A stretch of DNA of 64,000 nt from Channallabes apus (lineage: Eukaryota; Chordata; Actinopteri; Siluriformes; Clariidae): the NCBI GenBank assembly GCA_030522415.1, contig CM060109.1, forward strand, positions 21,686,661 to 21,750,660, written 5' to 3'. This document shows, one piece after another, positions 21,636 to 31,335 of this stretch. The notes under the pieces are model-generated. The model was given only the letters and a program-made list of their open reading frames with translations, had not been told where the DNA came from and made no database searches. The position numbers were made by a program, and so were the translations under genes. The first letter of the stretch is position 1. Every line of letters begins with the position of its first letter.

Positions 21636-24050
21636 CTAATCAGACAAGAGATGCTGGCTTACTGGTTTGGTGAATGGGTCGCAACTGAGTGCATTTGCCA
21701 CAACATTTGATCTTTCAGGAACGAACTTGATCTTAAAATTGTACGGAACAAGTTTTGAAACCCAGCGCTGCTCACATGCGTCTAATTTAGGTTTTGTCAT
21801 TATATATGTGAGCGGATTCTTATCAGTCCACACAGTGAACTCATGGCCTTTAAGCCAGTGGCTGAACTTGTCACATATGGACCATTTGAGAGCCAAGAAC
21901 TCCAGTCTGTGTGCAGGGTAATTGGCTTGGCTGTGGCTCAAGGACTTGCTGGCAAAGGCTATTGGACGTGCCTTATCCTCACCAAGAGGAAGTTGAGAAA
22001 GCACCGCACCTAGGCCATCCAATGATGCCTCAGTACTAAGAATAAAGGGACGCTCAAAGTCAGGGTGAGCAAGTACTATGCTCTCAAAAAGGGCTCTTTT
22101 CAACTCCTCAAAGGCGACATCACAGTCGGGAGTCCGGTCTTGCGGAGACAACTCACGGAAAGTTCCAGCTCGCTTTCGACTAAACGGACCTTTCACCAAA
22201 CGTTTTTGGCCAGCTGTCAGATTAAACAGTGGCTTTGCAATTCGTGAACATCCACGGATAAAGCTTTGGTAGTAAAGGGCCATGCCCAGAAATTCTTATT
22301 TTCTTTGGAGAAGGCGTGGAGCCATCCTCTTTCATCAGGTCTTTCTTCTGAAAAGCAGAAATGACCGCTACCTAGTCTTCATCTACGGACACACCAGAAC
22401 CGCTGATCACATGGACAAGAAATTTGATAGAGTGCCTGAGAAAGTGACACTTTTTCGGTGCTAACTTCAAATTACTCATCCGTAACCGTGAAAACACCAC
22501 TTCCAAGCGTGTTAAGGCCTCCTGTTCAGAACGGGCGAAAATCAGTAAGTCGTCAAGATAAAGGAGGCTGGAAAGGTTGAGTTCACCAAATATGCTGAGC
22601 ATCATGCACATAAAGGATGCTGGACTGTTACACAGGCCTTGCGGAAGACGATAATATTCATATAGCCCCATGGGTGTTGTGAACGCTGTGTAATGCCAAT
22701 CAGCCACATGGAGAGGAATGTTGTCAAATCCTGATGTTAAATCCATGGAGCTAAGGAGAAGATTGCCGCCCAGAGAAGCTAGGCAATCTGCCTGATGAGG
22801 CAAAGGATGAGCATTCTTGACAGTTTTCGCATTAAGCCAGCGAAAGTCAGTACAAACCCTCAGAGAGCCATCTTTCTTCCAGACCAATACCAAAGGAGAT
22901 GCGTACTCATTGATAGACTTACTAATGATTCCCTTCTCCTCCATGTCAGAAAGAACCTCTCTTAACTTGTGATAGTGGGCAGGGGGAATTCTGCGATAGG
23001 GCAGACGGAAAGGACGCTCATCGCACAGATGGAACCTGTGGACAAAGTCTTTCGCCTCTCCACAGTCAAGCCTGTCTCTAGAGAAAACGTCACAATAGGA
23101 CACAATAAGACTTGCTAACTCCTATCATTTCTATCTGTTATCGCCCAAATGAGGATGGGTTCCCTGTTGAGTCTGGTTCCTCTCAAGGTTTCTTCCTAAT
23201 GCCATCTCAGGGAGTTTTTCCTTGCCACCGTCGCCGTCACCCTTGGCTTGCTCATCAGAGACATTTCATTCATTCATCTCATTATTATCTGCACATTTCT
23301 CTCACACATCCACACTTCCAATTATTTTCTTTTCTATAATTATTATTATTATTTGTTTTTATTTATTTATTTTCTATTATAATTGTATTTATTTATTTAT
23401 TACTTTATATATAATTATTCTATATATATATATATAATATATAATATGTTTTTTTTTTTTTTTTGTGTTAAATTTCTAAAATTTTTGTGAAGCTGCTTTG
23501 AGACAATGACCATTGTTAAAAGCGCTATATAAATAAAATTGAATTGAATTGAATTGAACTCCTCCTTACATGACTTTGAAACATCACACCCATCAATGTC
23601 AATGTCCCCCAAACCATACTCATGCAGTAATTGCATGGAAAGGGCTTGGTGAATGCTGAATCAGTGACATTGTGAGATCTGCACAGATCTTGTGTGACAG
23701 TAACATCCTCCACCGCCAAGCAAGGGGACACGTTAGCCAGCTTTTTGTTGCAACGAAGAGTTATTGGAGACTGGGTGGGATTTAGTATTTTCATTGGCAC
23801 CCACCGAGAACATGACGGGGTGATGAATGCGACGTAGTGGGTTCAAGATTGACTGTGATACCAGGGGAAATATGAGTGTTACCAGGCAGTTTTTCCCAGA
23901 CAAGGTGCTCACACCTGGGAAGTAAAGTGACTGCTTGATGAAGCTTAACTGAGCCAAGTTTTTCAGGTCGACTTGACCCAACCCAACGAGAAGTACAGCT
24001 CAATAGCTCAAGAAATTCTTCACACTCAGGATTTCTGCTTTGGCTGGATC
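21636..24050 (-). pseudogene. gypsy reverse transcriptase and RNase H
   Basis: Pieces in order on the minus strand are: linker with ELLSCTSRWVGSSRPEKLGS (near 24003); start of the reverse transcriptase with RPFRLPYRRIPPAHYHKLRE; KDGSLRVCTDFRWLNAKTV; LPQGLCNSPASFMCMML; the catalytic LLYLDDLLIF (near 22555; the residue before YLDD is lost); then RNase H with STEASLDGLGAVLSQ and YPAHRLEFLALKWS. The LINE tail 23124-23556 interrupts it near the start, and frameshifts occur near 22372 and 22283. The element can no longer make a working polyprotein. Confidence 0.85.
23124..23556 (+). mobile_element. 5'-truncated LINE 3' end in gypsy pol
   Basis: The insert starts with a 3' UTR segment (AGGATGGGTTCCCTGTTGAG, TCAAGGTTTCTTCCTAATGC, GGGAGTTTTTCCTTGCCACC). 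It ends in GAAGCTGCTTTGAGACAATG and (GAATT)n. Flanks aactcct (23117-23123 and 23557-23563) are its TSD. No reverse transcriptase is left. Confidence 0.82.
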
Positions 24051-24388
24051 AAATCACAAGCAGTGCCAAAGTCAGACTGAACTTCACAGCGAAAACCACA
24101 CTCCTTTTATACAGTTCTAGAGAGAAGGGGAAGTCCCGGGGAATTTCCCAAACTCCTCCCTTTGTACATTTCATCTGATGACCAAAGCAGATTTTTTTTC
24201 CATTATAATCCAGTTCCTATTAATTAATTTTTCCATTATAATTACACCTTGTCATTTAACCCCTCCCTGTGCGTATCTGACTCCTCCTTGCGCTCATCTG
24301 ACTCCTCCTATGCTTATTAATTTTTCCATTAAACTTAATCTTCATTAATAATTATTTTCCATTATCTTTACACTTTTCGTACCTTTTT

Positions 24389-24395
24389 TATAAAA
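24389..24395 (+). promoter_or_regulatory. TATA-like box before spliced ORF
   Basis: TATAAAA lies 80 bases before the ATG at 24475. The sequence between is T-rich without other ATGs. A promoter is only inferred. Confidence 0.35.
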
Positions 24396-24474
24396 AATAT
24401 ACGGGTGGCGCTTGTTTTTTAGGCTTTTTCTTTGTTTGTTTTTGGTTTATTCCTCATTTCTCAAAAGACCAGCC

Positions 24475-25015
24475 ATGGGTAAGCATCTCCCTTCGTTATA
24501 TTTATTTATATTACTTATTTTACCTATTTCAATGTTTTTATAGCTAACTGCGGCTTCTCCATTGATGACTTAATCCCTTTGGATGATTCGGACAGCCAGG
24601 ACAGTTCAGATCGTGTTCCTTCTGAGGACTACAACCCGACTGAGCCTGTTCTGGATCCGGCCTCCGTGAGTCCTGTCCGATCTGATTCCGAGTTGTCTGG
24701 ATCTTTGATGCAGTATCTACGAAATAAAGGGCTTACTTATTTGCAAGTCCTCACTGTTCTTTTCAGCCAGTGAGGGCCACGTCCAGCACTCCCACTCCAT
24801 CTAACAGACAGCCTAGATTTAAAGTAAGTGTGAGTACTCAGACTGATTTAAACGTGTCTGTTAGTACACAGACCAATGAAACTAATTCCATTGGTGTTCA
24901 AACAGATTTTCCTCAGGCTTCTGTGTCTATGTTAAACCGTGGGGTTTCCGTGTTCATTCCTCTTACTGACCTTCCTCTAGGAGTCGTCCTAGGCCAGAGA
25001 AGGCTTGATATGTAA
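24475..25015 (+). CDS. predicted small spliced ORF, unknown function
   Basis: I do not recognise this protein. Exon 1 would be ATGG (24475-24478), intron 1 24479-24543 (GTAAGC...TAG), exon 2 24544-24665, intron 2 24666-24766 (GTGAGT...TTTTCAG) and exon 3 24767-25015 ending in a stop. The three pieces keep one frame and give 124 residues. The N-terminal third is acidic and serine-rich (LDDSDSQDSSDRVPSEDYN). The C-terminal part has a basic start and then three TQT-like motifs (VSTQTD, VSTQTN, GVQTD), the type of motif bound by dynein light chain LC8. Without splicing of intron 2, exon 2 reads into a different 20-residue end. The introns are unusually short. Expression is unproven; this may be a fragment of a larger transposon protein. 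Confidence 0.4.
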
Positions 25016-26019
25016 TTTAATTTCTCTAGATGCTTACCCATGGCCCCCTATTTTGTATGTTTTTCGTTGGGCCTTTTTATACTGTTGTAAGTATTTTATG
25101 TTATTACCATGTAGATATGCATTTTTACTCTGTGTCTACTCTTATTAAACTATGTTATTCATAAGCCTGTTTCTGTGTCTCTGTGTCTCTTCTTTTATCA
25201 GCCCGTACCAGTCTACGCACACACATATACACTGTCCTGCATGGAAATTCCCTTACACACATGTGTCATGTATAGTTTCGGTAACGATTTATTACATTGT
25301 TTTTCTCATGCCTCCGGGTTTTTATGGCCTGAACATCTGCTCTTCTCCTCATTAATTTTCAGGTTTGTCCAATTATTTTTGGTTTCTGGTCCTTTTATGT
25401 CTCCCTTATCTTATCTGGTTATCTGTTGGTTCCAGCTGTGTCCAGTTTCTGGTCCTTTTATATTTTCATTACCTCATCTAGTTATCCTAGTTATCCGATC
25501 CTTCCCTCAACTCTTCATTGTCTGTGTGTGTGCTCAGTTTTCCGCTAAGTCCGGCACCTTAAGTGTGTGTGCTCAGTTTCAGCAAGTCCGGCACTTGGCG
25601 CCTTATCTTGTCTATGTTTTACGACCTGTCATGCTCCTTTGTCTTATGAAGTTTCGGGTACCCCTGTCTTTTCTGCTTTTCCTGACTTTCCCCTGTCTGT
25701 TAATGCTATAATGGTGATTATTAATTCTTATTTATATTTCTACCTACTTAAATATATATTGATTACATATGCTTACAGCACGTTTGATGACATTACTGTT
25801 GCACCAGCTGTTGTTCACCATTAAGCCTTAATTTTACTAGTTAAAATCATTTCTTTAGTATTTCCTTTTTATTGATTATTTATTTTACGTACAAGATTTT
25901 ATTTCTTTTTTTAAGGTCACTGGCGGTCGTATAAAAGCATTTCACTGCATATTATACTGTGTATGATTGTGTATGTGACTAATAAAATTTGAATTTGATT
26001 TGATTTGATTACTGCCGAT

Positions 26020-26429
26020 AATGAACTCAACCTTCTGCCCAAGTACTATCAAAGTAGGCACAATGAACTTAAACCCTTATACCTCGATTTCAAGATCATA
26101 CGTGTATTTTGGACCACCACAGCCAACTAGGACCACATTACTGGGAATCACCGAGGGTTGTAGGAGAACGCCATCAGCACGTAACTTGGATTCACCTTCT
26201 GTACTCGGGGTGCAAGCCAATCAGAATCAAGCAAACCATTAAGTACAGACTGGCCACCGACAGTCAAAGGAGCATAAAACAGATCACTAGCTCCATCAAT
26301 TGTCTGAGATCCCACATGCAACACTGTTTTGTCAGGTGGCAACAATTTACAACTATTCACAAAAACTTCTTTTGGGTCAAACACATCTTTAAGGGGAAGT
26401 TTGTCACCGCCCACGCTAACCCCCTCCAC
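26020..26429 (-). pseudogene. gypsy aspartic protease, altered active site
   Basis: The peptide has PLTVGGQSVLNGLLDSDW, where the family has D-S/T-G; here the glycine is replaced and the frame soon shifts. Further left, VVLVGCGG and VPTLIVLGQ-type pieces and IIGSN can be read in the same direction with stops between them. The region ends at about 26012, where the foreign insert begins. Confidence 0.65.
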
Positions 26430-26440
26430 GCATGGGCTGT

Positions 26441-26647
26441 TTAGTTTAACTGCGTAAGAGGAGGAAGTGGGTCAGGGTCTGCTGTCCTTGTACAGTTACT
26501 CTTAAAGTGTCCAGATTTGAAGCAGTTATGACACAGCCTCTGACGCATACAGTGAGTATACGTTGTGTGCTCCTTAGACTGACATACTCTATATGCTGGA
26601 CTAACGTTGGGCTTAAAACCTGAGGCCCTGCTAGGCAGGCAGTACAT
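26441..26647 (-). pseudogene. gypsy gag zinc knuckle
   Basis: The frame contains CHNCFKSGHFKSNC, an exact C-x2-C-x4-H-x4-C nucleocapsid knuckle that binds the RNA genome, preceded by HCMRQRL. It ends shortly before the protease region. Confidence 0.8.
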
Positions 26648-27062
26648 AGCGCCAAAACGTTACCCGCCATATCAACCAGTTGTTGCGTATCAGTATTTGA
26701 GACAAAAGGGGGGGCGTTGGGGTTTAACAGAACATTGGAACTTGGTGACTGACCTGACGAGAGTTCAGGTTGTTTCGGAGGACTGCATACTGGATCATCA
26801 CAAACCGTCACCGTATTCTGACGGCAAGCGGACATAGACGGGTAACGTGGGGCTCTAATAGAAGCTCATTTCGAGTCCCTACAGTGACAATCCAGCCGCT
26901 CTTGAACCTCGGCCGCACTCCACTGTTCAGCAGGTTTGAACTGAAAAGACAACACAAGTCCAGGATCTGGACAGAGAGACAACCATCATAACAGCTTCAG
27001 CTGCTTTGTCTTCAACGCATTTGTTCCGCCCACCCAAACACTTGTCAGCCACATCGATTGCC

Positions 27063-27839
27063 TTATTTAACCTTATCCAATAATCCTGGACTCTCATCCA
27101 CTTTGGGAAGTGTGTTATAAAAGTCAGCCATAGGCATGTTAGAATACGTTGACTCGCTGAAATTACGCTTTAAAATATCAAACACTCTGCTAGAGGGCAC
27201 TGCAGCAGTTGGTCCAGAAAAGCTGCGCAGGGATACTTTGACTACATCCCTTGCTTTTCCTGCTAACCTAGCTAAAATGAACTCACAGACCTCAGCATCA
27301 TCAGTGCATTTCCTACTGTTCAAATAAGTGCGCATCATGTCTTCCCATTCATACACAGTAAATGAATCACTTTTATCACCTCTGAAGAATGATGGAGGCG
27401 TAACATCATGTTGCACAATAACTATCAGCTTAGAAGCATCAACACATCCACTAGAATGCTGCACATTTGACATGGACTGCATGAGGGCTGGCCGTTGTGT
27501 TAAATTGAGACTGGTCGAAATGCTCTCACCAATTTTCTGTGCCAAATCAGAGATAATACCACCCAAAGACTCAGGAATAACACGACCAGTATTGGGGCAC
27601 GTAAAAGGAGTGGAACAAGCAGCTGGGCACACTGAGGCACCAATACCTGAATTAGATGCATGCACTTGGTCAGTTTCAGCATTAAAGAAAATCCTTCCCC
27701 TACCAAAACATTGAGGTGAAATTTCAGACAAGTTGTCAGTACGATGAACTATAGTCCCTCTACCCCTACCTACTGAGAACGCAGCACTGGGCTGCCGCAG
27801 AGGGCTAAAATTTTCCTGACTAATAGTGTCCTCAAACAT
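27063..27839 (-). pseudogene. gypsy gag, N-terminal part
   Basis: A 258-residue frame opens MFEDTISQENFSPLRQP and is rich in Ser, Gly and Arg at the start. It then has a helical capsid-like part with PSFFRGDKSDSFTVYEWEDM and FILARLAGKARDVVKVSLRS, usual for fish gypsy gag. It lies about 0.6 kb downstream of the primer site. The frame breaks at 27063, and the CCHC knuckle is found in another frame further left, so gag is frameshifted. Confidence 0.75.
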
Positions 27840-28426
27840 GACCTAATTAACAATCTAAAAAGACAAGAAAAAAAAGAACAATCAATTTTTTTTATCACAA
27901 TCTTACATATATGAATGTATATGCATTTGCAGAAACAACCATGTACTAGCACTCTTACAGAATAATCAGAAGTTCAGTATAACACTGTAGAGTAGGAAAA
28001 AGAAAAAAAGTTCCACACGCTACAATCACTAAAACAGCAGCGTGAGCTCAGTACAAAAACGATTTCTTTAAAAATCAATAATGAGCGTGCAGCAGAGCGA
28101 AAATAGTTAGCAAACTCAGTCATGTTAAATGTGCTGCTAACAGTTCAATGCCTTTCAAAGACAAATAAGATGCTGAATAATCATTTATAAAAGCCGAAAC
28201 AGTTTTCCACCATACCTTACCAAGTGCAAATGTTTGAGTGAAACCATCCAACGATGAGCAATGGACAAGATAAAATCAGGAGACGAGACCAAAACGCGAG
28301 GCGGCTTCTGCGATTGGCGAAACACTCCTCCGGTGTCCCTGAAGCAACGCGCATCGCATGCGCAGTTTGTCCGAAACAGCACTCCCGGTGAGCCGCGAGC
28401 AGCCGATCACGTGAAATCCAAAGGTT

Positions 28427-28437
28427 TCACGGCACCA
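28427..28437 (-). promoter_or_regulatory. gypsy primer-binding site, tRNA-His-like
   Basis: The minus strand reads TGGTGCCGTGA two bases after the original LTR end. These 11 bases are the complement of the 3' end of vertebrate tRNA-His including CCA. Confidence 0.6.
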
Positions 28438-28445
28438 CGTGTAAC

Positions 28446-29543
28446 TAGGGTTGGGTATCGTTTGGGTTTTTTTCGATACCGGTGCCAAATCGATACTTTG
28501 AAAACGGTACCGGTGCCAAAACGGTGCCTGAACCGATACTTTTAAGCCACAAAATTATAGTGGATTACTCAAGAATTAATTTTTATTGAACAAAAAATTT
28601 AAACTTTTAATATATTGTTACATTTTAAGCATAAAAGTATATATGAATATGTAAGCTTAAAATTTTAGCAATTCTTTTGCAGAAATTTCACCATATTTGC
28701 CTTTTCTGTCAAAATACGACTCCTTTCCTGACTTATTGCTCTGCACAGGACATGCATAGCCTTCTTTACAATAGTAAATGGGGTCACTGTTGTAGTACTA
28801 CTAGTACAGGCTGGAAAGCCATAATTATAAACAGAATCCATGTTACATTAATTTTTTACAAATCGTTTGACTATTTGTTAGCATGAATGCAAGATTTGCA
28901 TTTTGCTATTAACGTTACATTATCCTACTACTAACCCACGGAATGTCTGCTGTCGGCATCATAATCGGTGACTACTTTTTGCTACGGTTGGTATGACTGG
29001 GGCTGGGGTCGTCCACACCGATAGCGCCAGCTGTTGTCCACAAGAAAACACGGTGCCTCCGTATGCTTATAACTTTATTCCGTCTGCCCTCGAATGTTTC
29101 ATTATATTTGACGTGTTTCCCTCTTTACACGCAACTGCTGTGAAACATTTGCTGCACGTCGCGGTGTCGGAATCCTTTCTTGAGAAATCCAGCCACACTT
29201 TCGACCGTTTAGTTTTAGGCATTTTAACGGAAGTTGTTTAATTTAGCATGCTAAGCTATCGGTAGACCGCCTGCTGCCATCAGAGCGAGCGTAACGTCAG
29301 TTGCTGCATTCACGCGCATCTCGGATGGTCTCTCATTTCCGGATGATTTGTGCTTTTAATTTCTTTAATTTAATCTAATAAACTATTAATCTACAAAAAT
29401 ATATGAATCTAGAGAACAAATATTTCAATCGACAGTTCAGGCATTTAAGTGGCACCGAAATTCGCATTCTGTTTCGGTCCGGTACATACCGGTTCTATAG
29501 GTACCGGTGCCGTATTGGCACCGGTGTTCGGTACACAACCCTA
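28446..29543 (-). mobile_element. hAT element carrying a BED-finger exon, copy 2
   Basis: The ends are TAGGGTTGGGTATCG and CGGTACACAACCCTA, with a perfect 8 bp TSD cgtgtaac (28438-28445, 29544-29551). It is the inverse-orientation partner of 10501-11587. The BED exon lies on the minus strand (about 29222-29060) and is closed by an early stop. It inserted between the gypsy 5' LTR and its primer site. Confidence 0.88.
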
Positions 29544-29545
29544 CG

Positions 29546-29874
29546 TGTAACCGGTCACTCCAGTCCACTTTTCTCTGTGTTGTGTGAATCAGACACGGGA
29601 CACAGGTGGCGGTTCACTGGGAGCATTTAATCTCTGACACATAAAGGAACAAACAACCTCTGAGTGAGAATTGCCCTTCTTTTCTCTTCCATACAGTTTC
29701 ATCAGGAAAAGGGAAGAGAAGGGGACAACAGGAAATTGTGCTGGCTTTAGGTGACATCACAGGATTTAAAGGGGAAAGGACTCCTCTCAATCAGGCACTT
29801 ATATCAGGTATATGTAATGAACAATTTTGTGTAAATTCTAACAGTTTAACAGGTTAATTTCTATACCCGTTACA
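29546..29874 (-). repeat. gypsy 5' LTR
   Basis: Matches 19319-19651 with scattered substitutions. It is now separated from its primer-binding site by the hAT 28446-29543, which inserted across the LTR border and duplicated the last bases. Confidence 0.88.
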
Positions 29875-29878
29875 CCTG

Positions 29879-30690
29879 TGAACTTCTGTCATTTACAACA
29901 GCTCTGTACTTAGTGAAATAGAAACATTACAACACATCTGTCGCTAACTAACTCCGTCATCAAGCCGCGTCCACGGTTGCTAAGGGTTACTAGACGCGGG
30001 TGCTGACCAGCTGTCTGCGTGCTTTAACTGTAGGCACTGTAATGTGGTCAGAATACCGAATTGGCCAAATTTACATTCAGATGTTCAGTTGTTTTTCATT
30101 AAAATATTCATGATAACTGATGGCTTACTTGTAGTTAGCTTTGGTATCCTTCCATGTTGATTTTTGTTTTCCATGAGGCACTGAATGCAATATTTGGCTC
30201 TTGTAGTATTATTTAATTGTAGTGTTGTATTACTGACAGTAAGTGTGCTTGTATTGTTTTGTCGCCATGCAATGTCAGTGATGGCGCAACATATGTCTGT
30301 TAAAATTATAAATCTACATGTGTGCATATACTACAAGTTAAGTGCTTAAAATGCAAGTTTTAAAACGACGGTCATCACCAGGGACTGTAAATGCAGAGTG
30401 TGTGGATTGTCACTTGCCAGTTGTTTGGTTGGTTATATCTGGAGGGTTTCGCTCATTGATACTCGTAACCAGTAGGTGGCAGTGTTCTAGTGTGGTGCTT
30501 TGTTCCTGGTACTAACTTGGCCTAGCTAATGTTGTGTAATGTTGTCACTTGTTTGGAATGTTACAAACTGAAATCTGGAGTGCCTGAATTACAACAATAA
30601 CAAATATTGAGGGAAGTTTGTGTGTGAAGATGCAAGTCCAAGCAGAGAACAGTAACAGGAATGATCTGTGCCAAAAAGGTATAACCAAGT
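29879..30690. other. ERV interior or spacer, no gene seen
   Basis: Between the gypsy and L2 elements I recognise neither retroviral genes nor other repeats. Frames are short and closed. Confidence 0.4.
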
Positions 30691-31335
30691 ATACCAAGTT
30701 GTAGAAAGTTCCAGTCCTGAACTATCGAATTGTCAAGTCCTCAGAGAAACAGCTGACCACACCAGTCGAGGCCAGAACCATCTTCTAAGTAGATAGAATC
30801 ATCCCCAGACACCAGGCGCATCCTAAAGAGACACACGGGGCATCCATGCGATGAGACCTCCAACCAGAAACCGGGCACCAGGATGGATCAGACAGGTCCG
30901 GAGGGCAGAGGGAGTCTGGATCACTGGCAGCTCAGGAACCACATGTGTAGCTCGACAGAGAGAGAGAGAGAAAGAGTGAAAGGGGGAGACAGGGGGAGAG
31001 AGGAAAGAGAAAGAGGGGGAGGAAGAGAAGAGGAGGAGAGATTGCAATTAGGTATGGTCACAGTCACAATGTCTAATGTGAATGTATATTTACTGTAGAG
31101 TGCAAGCAGGGACTCCGGCAGGACTAACTATGACAGCATAACTAAAAGGGAGAGCCAGAAGGAAACACAAACATGAGGGCTCCCTGAGATGTAAAGCAAA
31201 CAATCACCTGACCGTCAACAAACCTGAGTGATCAAATGAGACTGAGGAAGACAGCATCTAAACATACCAGTTCACCATAATACTCTACGTCCATGAGTCC
31301 CCCAGATCTGCTCCTTTACCTTATGGCAAATCTAT

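Larger units (their letters stand above)
24110..26011 (+). mobile_element. unclassified insert with TTTGA-repeat tail
   Basis: The gypsy coding pieces stop at about 26012 and resume near 24100, so these 1.9 kb are foreign. The right end AATAAAATTTGAATTTGATTTGATTTGATT-like repeat (25980-26010) suggests a retroposed element in plus orientation. No reverse transcriptase is seen. Short internal repeats include TTTTTCCATTATAA (24200-24240) and two copies around AGTCCGGCAC (25545-25590). The left border is uncertain and I found no TSD. A spliced ORF lies at 24475-25015. Confidence 0.55.
19319..29874 (-). mobile_element. Ty3/gypsy LTR retrotransposon, dead
   Basis: LTRs at 19319-19651 and 29546-29874 (about 330 bp, TG...CA, over 90% alike by eye) are flanked by cctg on both outer sides (19315-19318, 29875-29878). 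On the minus strand the internal order is primer site, gag, CCHC knuckle, protease, reverse transcriptase, RNase H, integrase and polypurine tract, as in gypsy. Three later insertions lie inside: 23124-23556, about 24110-26011 and 28446-29543. Multiple frameshifts and an altered protease motif make it inactive. It lies in the 5' leader of the ERV shell and so is younger than the ERV. Confidence 0.9.

Noticed and set aside
25152..25711. 178-codon hydrophobic frame (25175-25711, +) as a membrane protein
   Set aside because: T-rich sequence gives hydrophobic codons by composition; no conserved motif, no start context, and it lies behind the stop of the spliced ORF.
24110..26011. Reading the insert as part of the gypsy element (for example an env-like gene)
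   Set aside because: It lies between protease and reverse transcriptase in antisense orientation and interrupts the pol frame, which is not an env position.
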